Source: Orenia metallireducens (GTDB lineage Bacteria; Bacillota; Halanaerobiia; Halobacteroidales; Halobacteroidaceae). From it: a stretch of DNA of 64,000 nucleotides. Below are positions 56,343 through 63,692 of the stretch, piece after piece (within the stretch, counting starts at the first letter, position 1; each line of letters opens with the position of its first letter). The stretch is taken from assembly GCF_003001995.1 (NCBI RefSeq), contig NZ_PVNB01000011.1, positions 46,039 to 110,038 on the forward strand. The letters are read 5' to 3'. The translations under genes and the position numbers were made by a program. The notes beneath the pieces were generated by a model that did no database searches, was not told the DNA's origin, and was given only the letters and a program-made list of their open reading frames with translations.

Positions 56343-57632
56343 ATGTTTGTAGATGAAGTAGAGATTGAAGTAAAGGGTGGCGATGGTGGAGACGGTATGA
56401 GTAGTTTTCGCCGTGAAAAATTTGTTGCTGCTGGTGGACCAAGTGGTGGCGATGGTGGTCATGGAGGTAATGTAATCTTTACTGTTGATGAGGGTTTGAA
56501 TACATTATTACATTTTAGAGAAAGAAAGTTCTATGAAGCCTCGTCAGGAGAGCGTGGAGGAAGCAAGAACATGCATGGTAAAGATGCTGATGATCTGATT
56601 ATCAAGGTGCCTCCTGGGACAACAGTAACTGATGTAGATACTGGAAAGGTAATTGCTGATTTAATTCATGAACATCAAGAGGTTGTAATTGCTCATGGTG
56701 GTCGTGGAGGTAGAGGTAATGCTAGATTTAAGACTTCTACTAGGCAAGCCCCTAAGTTTTCAGAGAATGGTGAGCCTGGAGAAGAGAGAAAGGTTAAGTT
56801 GGAATTGAAGGTCTTAGCTGATGTAGGTCTGGTAGGATATCCTAGTGTAGGTAAATCAACTATTATCTCCAAGGTATCTGCAGCTAAACCCAAAATTGGT
56901 GCCTATCATTTTACCACTTTAAAGCCCAATTTGGGTGTTGTTAAAGTAGGTGATTATAGTTCTTTTGTTATGGCTGATATTCCTGGACTGATTGAAGGTG
57001 CTCATACTGGTGTAGGGTTAGGAGATGACTTCTTACGCCATATTGAGAGAACTAAGGTGATAATTCACGTCTTAGATATCTCGGGGATTGAAGGAAGAGA
57101 CCCTTTAGAAGACTTTAGAAGAATTAATCAAGAGTTAGAGAGTTTTAATGAAAAGTTGATGGAGAGACCTCAAATAGTGGCGGCTAACAAGATGGACTTA
57201 CCAGACTCAGAAGAGAATCTGCTCAAGCTCAAAGAGGTACTAGAAGCAGAAGGCTATGAGGTTTATCCGATCTCTGCTGCTACAGGTAAAGGGTTAAATG
57301 AATTGATTAAACGGGCTGATGCCTTGGTTAAGGAAGCACCAGACTTCTTTGATGAAGAGGTTGCAGAAGAGGAAGAGGTTATTATCCGTGGACCTCAGCC
57401 TGGTGAAGCAGAAGATGCCTATGAGATAATAGAAGAAGACGGTGTTTATAGAGTAGTTGGTAAAGAGATTAAACGTAAAACAGCTATGGCAGACTTTACT
57501 ACTGATGAGGGCTTATATTACTTCCTTAAAACCTTACGTAAGATGGGAGTAGATGATGCTCTAAAAGAGGCTGGAGCTAAAGAAGGAGACACTATTGAGA
57601 TTGAAGGATGGGAATTTGAATATTCAGAATAA
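56343..57632 (+). CDS. obg: GTPase Obg (CgtA)
   Basis: 429 residues. The glycine-rich Obg domain (KGGDGGDGMSSFRREKFV) occupies about 1-158, then the G domain with GYPSVGKSTI, DIPGLIEGAH and NKMD, then the OCT C-terminal domain. It acts in 50S assembly and stress signalling; in Bacillus it is also needed for sporulation. Ribosome site TGGAGGTC. Confidence 0.96.
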   Translation: MFVDEVEIEVKGGDGGDGMSSFRREKFVAAGGPSGGDGGHGGNVIFTVDEGLNTLLHFRERKFYEASSGERGGSKNMHGKDADDLIIKVPPGTTVTDVDTGKVIADLIHEHQEVVIAHGGRGGRGNARFKTSTRQAPKFSENGEPGEERKVKLELKVLADVGLVGYPSVGKSTIISKVSAAKPKIGAYHFTTLKPNLGVVKVGDYSSFVMADIPGLIEGAHTGVGLGDDFLRHIERTKVIIHVLDISGIEGRDPLEDFRRINQELESFNEKLMERPQIVAANKMDLPDSEENLLKLKEVLEAEGYEVYPISAATGKGLNELIKRADALVKEAPDFFDEEVAEEEEVIIRGPQPGEAEDAYEIIEEDGVYRVVGKEIKRKTAMADFTTDEGLYYFLKTLRKMGVDDALKEAGAKEGDTIEIEGWEFEYSE

Positions 57633-57646
57633 TAGGAGTGATAAAA

Positions 57647-57940
57647 TTGTTAACAGGAAAACAACGTAGTTTTTTAAAGAGTAAGGCGCATAATATGGAC
57701 TCTATAGTCCAAATCGGTAAAGATGGTATTAATGAAAATGTAATTGCCCAGGTTGATGAGACTTTAGAGGCAAGAGAGTTGATTAAACTTAGAGTATTGA
57801 ACAATTCATTATATAGTGCTAAAGAAGCGGCCCATGAATTGGCAGAAGCTTGTAAGGCAGAGTTTATTCAAGCTATCGGTAATGTCTTTGTGCTTTATCG
57901 TGAGAATAAAGAGATTAAGAAATATAATCTGCCTAAGTAA
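57647..57940 (+). CDS. yhbY: YhbY/YqeI family RNA-binding protein
   Basis: 97 residues, CRM domain. It begins LTGKQRSFLKSKAHNMDSIVQIGKDGINENV, including the GxxG RNA-binding loop, and LEARELIKLRVL. Binds pre-50S ribosomes. TTG 57647 is chosen because AGGAG lies 9 bases upstream and the N-terminus then matches Bacillus YqeI; GTG 57638 overlaps the ribosome site. Confidence 0.9.
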   Translation: MLTGKQRSFLKSKAHNMDSIVQIGKDGINENVIAQVDETLEARELIKLRVLNNSLYSAKEAAHELAEACKAEFIQAIGNVFVLYRENKEIKKYNLPK

Positions 57941-57989
57941 TTTTTAGTATGGATATTTAGTGTAAATAAGTTGTTAAATTATATAGTTT

Positions 57990-58097
57990 AATGGATATAT
58001 CACGGTAGTTTAGTTATCAGGAGTCAGGGATCTGGAGTTTGGAATCAGTAAAAGCTTACTGATTACTGATAACTGATTCCCGATTACTGAGATAAAG
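57990..58097 (+). repeat. Dispersed hairpin element before proB
   Basis: Starts near GGATATATCACGGTAGTTTAG and contains a hairpin whose arms read CAGGAGTCAGGGATC and GATTCCCGATTACTG with an inner AATCAGTAAAAGC / GCTTACTGATTACTG pair. Related in design to the elements near 14360, 26220 and 35460, though the words differ. Confidence 0.55.
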
Positions 58098-58109
58098 TGG
58101 GTGACTTTT

Positions 58110-59228
58110 ATGCGTGATAGTGTTAAAAGGGCAAAGAGGATTGTGATTAAGGTTGGAAGTAGTAGCTTGACTTATCAGAATGCTAAGCTTAATTTAAGAA
58201 GAATAGAAAAGTTAATTAGAGAGATTGTCGATTTAAAGAATCAAGATAAAGAGGTTATATTAGTTAGTTCTGGAGCTGTGGCAGCAGGACAGGGTGAGCT
58301 GGATTTAGCAGAGCGCCCTCAAACTATTCCAGAGAAGCAGGCTTTAGCTGCAATAGGTCAAGGAATACTGATGAAGACCTACCAGAAGTTATTTAGTGAG
58401 TATGGCCAGAAAGTGGCACAGGTATTGTTGACTCAGAAGGATCTAACTGATCGTAAGAGATATCTCAATTCCAGAAATACTTTAAATCAGCTTCTAAACT
58501 ATGGAGTAATTCCAGTTATTAATGAGAATGATACAGTGGCAGTTGAAGAGATTAAGTTTGGTGACAATGATACCTTATCTGCTCTGGTAAGCAGTTTGAT
58601 TGATGCTGATTTATTGATTATTTTATCAGATATTGATGGGCTCTATACAGCAGATCCTCGTCATGACCCTACTGCTAAGTTACTTAGTAGGATTGATGAT
58701 ATTAGTCATGAAATAGAAGCATTAGCAGGTGATGCAGGAACTAAACGAGGAACTGGAGGCATGATTACTAAGATTAGGGCTGCTAAGGTATCTACTCGTT
58801 CTGGGATACCTCTAATAATAGCTAATGGTAGTCTAGATAATGTCTTGTCACAGATTACCCAAGGGGCAGAGGTAGGAACATTATTCTTATCCCAAGAAAA
58901 GTTAGCTAGCCGTGAGAAGTGGATTGCTTTTAACTTAGATGTAGAGGGAGAGATAGTTATAGATTCAGGTGCTGTTAAAGCCTTACTTGAAAAAGGTAAG
59001 AGTTTATTGCCCTGTGGTATATTAGCTAGTCAAGGTTGTTTTTCAGCAGGGGCTGTTGTAGATATCGTTAATCAAGCAGGGGAGATTTTGGCACGAGGTC
59101 TGGTCAATTACTCTCAAAGGGAGATTGAAGAGATTAAAGGTCTACATACAAGTAAGATTAAGGAGAGACTGGGCTATCAAGATTATGATGAAGTGGTTCA
59201 TCGTGATAATTTAGTACTTATGATTTAG
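58110..59228 (+). CDS. proB: Glutamate 5-kinase
   Basis: 372 residues. The amino acid kinase domain has IVIKVGSSSLT, ILVSSGAVAAG, NENDTVAVEEIKFGDND, ILSDIDGLYTADPR and KRGTGGMITKIRAAK. A PUA domain occupies about 275-372. It catalyses the first step of proline synthesis and is usually inhibited by proline. In halophiles proline also serves as an osmolyte, but that use is not shown here. ATG 58110 follows AGTGGGTG. proA follows after 49 bases. Confidence 0.96.
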   Translation: MRDSVKRAKRIVIKVGSSSLTYQNAKLNLRRIEKLIREIVDLKNQDKEVILVSSGAVAAGQGELDLAERPQTIPEKQALAAIGQGILMKTYQKLFSEYGQKVAQVLLTQKDLTDRKRYLNSRNTLNQLLNYGVIPVINENDTVAVEEIKFGDNDTLSALVSSLIDADLLIILSDIDGLYTADPRHDPTAKLLSRIDDISHEIEALAGDAGTKRGTGGMITKIRAAKVSTRSGIPLIIANGSLDNVLSQITQGAEVGTLFLSQEKLASREKWIAFNLDVEGEIVIDSGAVKALLEKGKSLLPCGILASQGCFSAGAVVDIVNQAGEILARGLVNYSQREIEEIKGLHTSKIKERLGYQDYDEVVHRDNLVLMI

Positions 59229-59261
59229 CTAATGGCTACTAGCTGATAGCCATTAGCTAAT
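59226..59261 (+). repeat. Hairpin between proB and proA
   Basis: TTAGCTAATGGCTA (59226-59239) pairs with TAGCCATTAGCTAA (59248-59261) across the short centre CTAGCTGA. It overlaps the proB stop and resembles the hairpin between rnfE and rnfA. Confidence 0.65.
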
Positions 59262-59277
59262 AAAAGGAGTGGTGTAG

Positions 59278-60531
59278 ATGAGTATAAGAGAAGAGGTTGT
59301 TAGCAAAGCTAAACAAGCTAAGAAAGCAGCCAGGAAGTTGGCTCATATCGGTTCTGAGATTAAGAATAAGGCTTTATTAGAGATGGCCGATGAATTAGAG
59401 AAGCAGACTGAACAAATCTTAGCTGCTAATGAGCAGGATATGGATTATGGTCGTGAGCACGAACTACCTGAGTCTTTATTAGATAGGTTATTATTGACTG
59501 AAGAGAGAATTAAAGGGATGGCTGATGGCTTAAGGGAGGTTGCCAAGTTTGATGATCCAATTGGTGAGGTCTTAGGAATGAAGAAGCGTCCTAATGGCTT
59601 AAAGATTGGAGAGGTAAGAGTTCCTTTAGGTGTGATAGGGATAATCTATGAAGCTCGTCCTAATGTAACTGCTGATGCAGCAGGACTTTGTTTGAAGGCT
59701 GGTAATGCTGTCTTATTACGTGGTGGTTCTAATGCTATTAATTCCAATAAGGCTATCACTAATGCTTTGGCTAAGGCTGCTGTTCAAGCTGGATTGCCTG
59801 AGGGAAGCGTGCAATTGGTTGAAAGTACTGATAGAGAAGCAGTACAGGTGATGTTTAAGCTAAATGAGTATTTAGATGTGCTGATCCCTCGTGGAGGAGC
59901 AGGTTTGATTCAGGCTGTAGTTCAGAACTCTACTGTTCCAGTTATTGAAACTGGTGTTGGTAATTGCCATACATATGTAGATGGCGAGGCTGATTTAGAG
60001 ATGGCTAAAAGAATAGTTATCAATGCTAAGTGCCAACGCCCTGGTGTGTGTAACTCTATGGAGACTTTGCTTGTCAATCAAGATATAACAGAAGAGTTTT
60101 TGCCTGTGATTGTAAAGGAGTTAAAGCAGAAGGATACTCTAGTAAAAGGCTGTGCTAAGGTACAAGAAATAGTTGCTGAGGTAGAGCTTGCTACAGAAGA
60201 GGACTGGGAGGCAGAATATCTTGATTATATTTTAGCAATAAAAGTTGTTAAAGATATAGATGAGGCTTTAGAGCATATAGATAAGTATAGCTCTAAACAT
60301 TCAGAAGCAATCATTACAGAGAACTATACTAAAGCTCATAAGTTCTTAGATTTAATTGATGCTGCTGCTGTTTATGTCAATGCATCCACTAGATTTACCG
60401 ATGGAGGTCAGTTTGGCTTGGGTGCAGAGATTGGAATCAGTACACAGAAACTTCATGCTCGTGGACCAATGGGTGTCAATCAGTTAACTACCAATAAATT
60501 TATCATCTTTGGAAATGGTCAAATAAGATAG
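59278..60531 (+). CDS. proA: Gamma-glutamyl phosphate reductase
   Basis: 417 residues, aldehyde dehydrogenase superfamily. It has VPLGVIGIIYEARPNVTADAAGLCLK-type motifs, LRGGSNAINSN, VIETGVGNCHTYVD and the catalytic cysteine region KCQRPGVCNSMETLL near residues 252-262. It reduces glutamyl phosphate to the semialdehyde, the second proline step. Ribosome site AAAGGAG. Confidence 0.96.
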   Translation: MSIREEVVSKAKQAKKAARKLAHIGSEIKNKALLEMADELEKQTEQILAANEQDMDYGREHELPESLLDRLLLTEERIKGMADGLREVAKFDDPIGEVLGMKKRPNGLKIGEVRVPLGVIGIIYEARPNVTADAAGLCLKAGNAVLLRGGSNAINSNKAITNALAKAAVQAGLPEGSVQLVESTDREAVQVMFKLNEYLDVLIPRGGAGLIQAVVQNSTVPVIETGVGNCHTYVDGEADLEMAKRIVINAKCQRPGVCNSMETLLVNQDITEEFLPVIVKELKQKDTLVKGCAKVQEIVAEVELATEEDWEAEYLDYILAIKVVKDIDEALEHIDKYSSKHSEAIITENYTKAHKFLDLIDAAAVYVNASTRFTDGGQFGLGAEIGISTQKLHARGPMGVNQLTTNKFIIFGNGQIR

Positions 60532-60684
60532 GAAAAATTAGCTAGGGAATTTTTGTTCTTCGAGTTTAAATTTAAACCCTCCGTGATTATAAAGTTTCTT
60601 AAAAAAAGATGAAACTTTATTTCTCTGCAGGTTGAGTCTAAAAGACTTGTAGTAAGTAGTGATAAGTAAACAAAAATATTTATG

Positions 60685-60705
60685 GGAGCTGAAAGGCTCC
60701 TTTTT
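60685..60705 (+). terminator. Terminator ahead of the first peptide locus
   Basis: GGAGC (60685-60689) pairs with GCTCC (60696-60700), closed by a T-G pair and a GAAA tetraloop, followed by five Ts. It would insulate the peptide promoter from proA transcription. Confidence 0.75.
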
Positions 60706-60744
60706 AAATTGTGTAGTAGAGAAATTAAATATTTTTTGAATATG

Positions 60745-60864
60745 TGGTCACTTAAAACTATACTATCGTATAAATTTTGAATTAATTACTAAGAAAGTCT
60801 GTACGATAGTATAGTCAGAAGTGGAAATGAGGAAAAAGTTTGTACTATAGTACAGTGTACAAAT
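60745..60864 (+). repeat. 120-bp control repeat, copy 1
   Basis: Matches 63145-63264 at 118 of 120 positions (differences at 60789 and 60835). It contains a perfect 14-bp inverted repeat, ACTATACTATCGTA (60757-60770) and TACGATAGTATAGT (60802-60815), 31 bases apart, and a perfect 14-bp palindrome TGTACTATAGTACA (60841-60854). The right arm extended (TGTACGATAGTATAGT) and the palindrome region (TGTACTATAGTACAGT) agree at 14 of 16 positions, so all three look like sites for one DNA-binding protein. Confidence 0.93.
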
Positions 60865-60884
60865 AAAAGTAATTGTGGTAATAT
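60856..60884 (+). promoter_or_regulatory. Putative regulated promoter of peptide gene 1
   Basis: TGTACA (60856-60861), 17-base spacer, TAATAT (60879-60884). The poor -35 box overlaps the palindrome block, as expected of a promoter needing an activator or blocked by a repressor. The same arrangement occurs in copy 2 with a different spacer sequence. Confidence 0.65.
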
Positions 60885-60940
60885 ATAGTTAGAAAGTTTC
60901 TGCAGAGACAAAAATAATAATGAGGAAGGGTGAAGAATAG

Positions 60941-61099
60941 ATGAAAGAATTGAATGAGCAAGAGTTAATGATGGTTGATGGTGGGAGTATGCCAGGTTAT
61001 CCTTTTAGTGGTTTTTCATATTGGAGAATTCTTGGAACTTTAACTAACTTAGGGATGAAGCAATATAATAAAATGAAGTATGGTGACGACATAGCATAA
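60941..61099 (+). CDS. Double-glycine leader peptide 1 (candidate bacteriocin or signal peptide precursor)
   Basis: 52 residues. The first 15 (MKELNEQELMMVDGG) form a textbook double-glycine leader, with Leu4, Glu8-Leu9 and Val12 at the usual spacing before Gly14-Gly15. Such leaders are cut by the C39 peptidase domain of dedicated ABC transporters during export. The predicted 37-residue mature peptide begins SMPGYPFSGFSYW, is aromatic and glycine-rich, has no cysteine, and ends with a charged tail. The ribosome site is AAGGGTGAAG. The leader and ribosome site are homologous to those of peptide 2 at 63346. No transporter lies in the window. Confidence 0.8.
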   Translation: MKELNEQELMMVDGGSMPGYPFSGFSYWRILGTLTNLGMKQYNKMKYGDDIA

Positions 61100-61115
61100 G
61101 AATAATTATTTTATA

Positions 61116-61154
61116 GAGAAACCAACCAAGTAAAATAAGGTTGGTTTCTCTTTT
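61116..61154 (+). terminator. Terminator after peptide gene 1
   Basis: A perfect 12-bp stem (61116-61127 with 61139-61150), 11-base loop, then TTTT. Read-through would reach the DUF3267 gene. Confidence 0.8.
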
Positions 61155-61211
61155 GAATTAATTATACAATAAGCAATTTAAATTATAGAAATTAGTTGGT
61201 GATATTAGTAA

Positions 61212-61793
61212 ATGAAACTCAAAATTGGTGATATACCTAAAAACAAAGAATTTATGTTAGAAGAAAATGATTGGAATATATTAGAAGAACCATGTGAAGA
61301 TAAATTTATAATATATGGTATTTTATTTGGTATATTATTGGCATACTTTTCATATCTATTGGTTGAATCTTTTTTTGAAATAGAGTTAAGAAATTTGAAT
61401 ATATTTTTTGATATTGTATTTATTGTTGTTCCTTTTCATGAATTTCTACATATTATTTGTCATCCAAATTTTGGTTTAAGTGACAAGACAATTTTAGGAT
61501 TGCACTTAAGAAAATTATATTTTTATGTTTATTATGATGGAGTAATAACACGCAATAGGATGATTTTGGTATATTTGTTTCCTTTTTTTATTTTATCTTT
61601 TTGTTTCTTGTTAATATTACTTATATATAGAATAGATTCTGAATTTATTTTATATATAATTTTAGCAAATATAATTGGATCTGGTCTAGATTTAATTAGT
61701 GCTTTATTTATTTTTGTTAAGGTTCCTGAAAATTCTATTGTTAGAAATTACGGATTTAAAACTTTATGGAAAAAGGTTTCTAAATTTGAATGA
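61212..61793 (+). CDS. DUF3267 family membrane zinc metalloprotease-like protein
   Basis: 193 residues, about four membrane segments. The zinc motif HEFLH falls at 76-80 in the membrane-embedded part, and the C-terminal NIIGSGLDLISA places Asp160 as a likely third ligand, the DUF3267 (putative zincin) layout. It follows peptide 1 after a terminator. It might process a peptide or act in immunity, as membrane proteases do in some bacteriocin loci; this is inference. Ribosome site GGTGAT is modest. The DNA is more AT-rich than the core genes. Confidence 0.75.
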   Translation: MKLKIGDIPKNKEFMLEENDWNILEEPCEDKFIIYGILFGILLAYFSYLLVESFFEIELRNLNIFFDIVFIVVPFHEFLHIICHPNFGLSDKTILGLHLRKLYFYVYYDGVITRNRMILVYLFPFFILSFCFLLILLIYRIDSEFILYIILANIIGSGLDLISALFIFVKVPENSIVRNYGFKTLWKKVSKFE

Positions 61794-62353
61794 TAAATTG
61801 AATTAATCCTAATATGTATAAAGTATAAAACACGAAAAAGAATTTAAATTTCTTTAGCCACGAGTTAACACCAAGGAAACACGAATAAAGAACTAAAGAA
61901 TTAACTTATAAATAAAACTCTTTTGAACTATTAGTATAAATTAGTGGTAAAAAATATTTTTATTTGAATTTTTTGTAAAAATAATTAGTTCAACTTATAT
62001 AGCAATATATAGGTGTGATCTCCTTTTCGAGAAGTTGTTTTAAAATAACTGCTTTATCAATTTTTAAAGAAAAATATATAAATAAATCATACGTGTCAAC
62101 TTAAGCAGTTTTTTGATAATTAACCGATGGAATCCTATATTCCATCAATATTTGTAAATTAGTTTTTCGCTTGTATTTTTCATGTATACTGTCTCCTGCA
62201 ACTCTATTAAAAAACCAGTAATTTTTTAATATTATAGCTTGTAGAAATTAATTTTTCAGTAATTTGCATAACTTTTTCACTCAATTATACAATATAAGTT
62301 TTTAATAAATTCTTGATAGAAGAATTACAAATTAAATCTGAAAGGATGATTAT
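61794..62353. other. Gene-poor stretch within the peptide region
   Basis: About 560 bases. It includes a GCCACGAGTTAACACCAAGG-type stretch near 61858-61886, a sequence at 62003-62026 resembling the -10 and early leader of the peptide promoters, and a decayed minus-strand coding fragment (62101-62247). Nothing intact. Confidence 0.5.
62101..62247 (-). pseudogene. Possible decayed transposase C-terminal fragment
   Basis: A 48-codon minus-strand stretch ending at a TAA (62101-62103) encodes a protein-like sequence including NYWFFNRVAGDSIHEKYKRK and MEYRIPSVNYQKTA. It has no start codon or ribosome site and no intact partner. The basic, aromatic composition recalls transposase C-termini, but I cannot name a family. 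Confidence 0.25.
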
Positions 62354-62665
62354 ATGTTTGATAAAGAGAGTATAACTAATTTTCTAGAGGGGATCAAATT
62401 TTTCCTTTCATTACACACTCCTTTTGGAAGTACAAATACCATAAGATTAGAATTAGACGAGATGTATATTGATTCAAGTAGATTAATAAAAGCAACAGTT
62501 CAATACTTAAAGAATGAAGGAAGAGATTGTACATTTTCAGGTGAATATATTGGAAGTTATCCAGTGTTAAAGGTTGATGGAAGCAGATATGCTTTAATAT
62601 TAAACACTATTGGTAGTGCAGCAACAAGACTTTCAGTTCAGCAGGTAATGTTAAAGGAAATTTAA
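62354..62665 (+). CDS. Small protein of unknown function in the peptide region
   Basis: 103 residues, no membrane segment, mixed alpha/beta. Not recognised. It has a good ribosome site (GAAAGGATG) and a fully open frame. The C-terminal half reads as a compact soluble domain (GSYPVLKVDGSRYALILN). Its position between the two peptide genes makes an immunity or accessory role possible, but there is no direct evidence. Confidence 0.6.
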   Translation: MFDKESITNFLEGIKFFLSLHTPFGSTNTIRLELDEMYIDSSRLIKATVQYLKNEGRDCTFSGEYIGSYPVLKVDGSRYALILNTIGSAATRLSVQQVMLKEI

Positions 62666-62707
62666 TAGCTACTATTTACTCTTAAGAATACTTTTTATTA
62701 AAGAGGA

Positions 62708-62815
62708 GTGTCAAATATTTTATTAATATCTATTTTGATAGAACTTTTATCTTTGGTATTAGGGCTTGGATTAGCTCATTTATTAATAAAAAAAGCAATG
62801 AAAAATGAAAAATGA
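62708..62815 (+). CDS. Very small single-span membrane peptide
   Basis: An open frame of up to 35 codons ending at TGA 62813-62815: a hydrophobic segment rich in Leu and Ile (with SLVLGLGLAHLLI) and a basic tail. The start is unclear: GTG 62708 touches the AAGAGGAG ribosome-like run, whereas ATT 62717 is better spaced. The end overlaps the next gene by 11 bases, suggesting coupled translation. Confidence 0.42.
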   Translation: MSNILLISILIELLSLVLGLGLAHLLIKKAMKNEK

Positions 62816-63065
62816 ATCAATAAAAAGGATAGTGGATAAAATTAATACTTTGCACTGGGGAATTAAATCTTTATTATCAGTTGTTATACTTATTGTATTA
62901 ATTACTCTAGTTAACATAAGTATATACATGACAGAAGATATGATTAACAACTTACCATCTATATTTAATGTGGCTCCTAGTCGTCAATTAAAAACTTTAT
63001 TACTAGGCATGTTTATAGGAATAATTGGGTTTTTTAGTAAAAAGGGATGCAGCTATTACATTTGA
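62805..63065 (+). CDS. Small membrane protein of unknown function
   Basis: 86 residues with two membrane segments (about 21-43 and 62-78) separated by an extracytoplasmic-like loop, and a basic N-terminus. Not recognised. It overlaps the 35-codon frame upstream and has no ribosome site of its own, so it is probably translated by coupling. Size and topology are like bacteriocin immunity proteins, which is suggestive only. A terminator follows before control repeat 2. Confidence 0.55.
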   Translation: MKNESIKRIVDKINTLHWGIKSLLSVVILIVLITLVNISIYMTEDMINNLPSIFNVAPSRQLKTLLLGMFIGIIGFFSKKGCSYYI

Positions 63066-63110
63066 GTAGGTCATATAATTAACTTAGAATATTTTATAGT
63101 AATATTCAGT

Positions 63111-63134
63111 AACGAGCGAGTAGCTCGTTTTTTA
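63111..63134 (+). terminator. Terminator ahead of the second peptide locus
   Basis: A perfect 7-bp stem (63111-63117 with 63123-63129), 5-base loop, T run. It sits 10 bases before control repeat 2. Confidence 0.82.
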
Positions 63135-63144
63135 TTTAAATTTA

Positions 63145-63264
63145 TGGTCACTTAAAACTATACTATCGTATAAATTTTGAATTAATTATTAAGAAAGTCT
63201 GTACGATAGTATAGTCAGAAGTGGAAATGAGGAAGAAGTTTGTACTATAGTACAGTGTACAAAT
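63145..63264 (+). repeat. 120-bp control repeat, copy 2
   Basis: Copy of 60745-60864, 118 of 120 identical, offset exactly 2,400 bases. Inverted repeat arms at 63157-63170 and 63202-63215 and palindrome at 63241-63254 are all unchanged. Confidence 0.93.
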
Positions 63265-63284
63265 TAACACAAGTATGGTAATAT
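63256..63284 (+). promoter_or_regulatory. Putative regulated promoter of peptide gene 2
   Basis: TGTACA (63256-63261), 17-base spacer, TAATAT (63279-63284). The spacer sequence differs at many positions from copy 1 but its length is the same. Confidence 0.65.
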
Positions 63285-63345
63285 ATAGGTGTAGTACTTC
63301 TCGAGAGGTAAAAAACTATATAATTGAAGAAAGGGTGAAGAATTA

Positions 63346-63528
63346 ATGAGAGAGTTGAAAGAGAAAGAATTAATATCTGTTGATGGTGGATTAGACCCCG
63401 TAACTAGCTTTTTTGTAGGATATGCTGCTTCAAAAGCTATGGATGCATACATTGATTGGTATGGAGATAAACATAAAGATTATAAGTATGATGCAGATAC
63501 TTATGAACATCCATGGAGAGATTTATAG
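63346..63528 (+). CDS. Double-glycine leader peptide 2 (candidate bacteriocin or signal peptide precursor)
   Basis: 60 residues. The leader MRELKEKELISVDGG is 15 residues long, like that of peptide 1, with the same Leu4, Glu8-Leu9, Val12 and Gly14-Gly15 positions. The predicted 45-residue mature part begins LDPVTSFFVGYAASKAMDAY, containing a short helix with a GYAASKA small-residue stretch, followed by a charged Asp/Lys/Tyr/His-rich tail ending WRDL. No cysteines. The ribosome site AAGGGTGAAG matches peptide 1. The mature parts of the two peptides are unlike, as in two-peptide or multi-bacteriocin loci. Confidence 0.8.
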   Translation: MRELKEKELISVDGGLDPVTSFFVGYAASKAMDAYIDWYGDKHKDYKYDADTYEHPWRDL

Positions 63529-63537
63529 AAAATTATA

Positions 63538-63575
63538 AAAACAAAGGGTTTTAGCTAAAACCCTTTGTTTTTATA
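63538..63575 (+). terminator. Terminator after peptide gene 2
   Basis: A perfect 15-bp stem (63538-63552 with 63557-63571), AGCT loop, T-rich tail. Confidence 0.9.
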
Positions 63576-63692
63576 TTAGCTAATAATTAATCTTGGATTT
63601 AGCTAGTAACTTTGTAAAAATTACAGATGAATTATTTTAAAGTTAAATTAATTTTTAGATAGGTTTAACTATTTTATATAAGGAGTGCATTT

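Larger units (their letters stand above)
60532..60940 (+). other. Boundary between core genes and the accessory peptide region
   Basis: About 410 bases. It contains a hairpin at 60589-60620, a terminator at 60685-60705, the first copy of the 120-bp control repeat (60745-60864), a promoter (60856-60884) and a 5' leader hairpin. No other gene is supported. Confidence 0.6.

Noticed and set aside
60545..60640. Riboswitch or T-box in the proA downstream region
   Set aside because: Only a simple A/T-rich hairpin is present, without conserved riboswitch motifs.
60745..63264. CRISPR array
   Set aside because: The repeat occurs only twice, is 120 bp long and is 2.4 kb apart; there is no repeat-spacer pattern and no cas gene.
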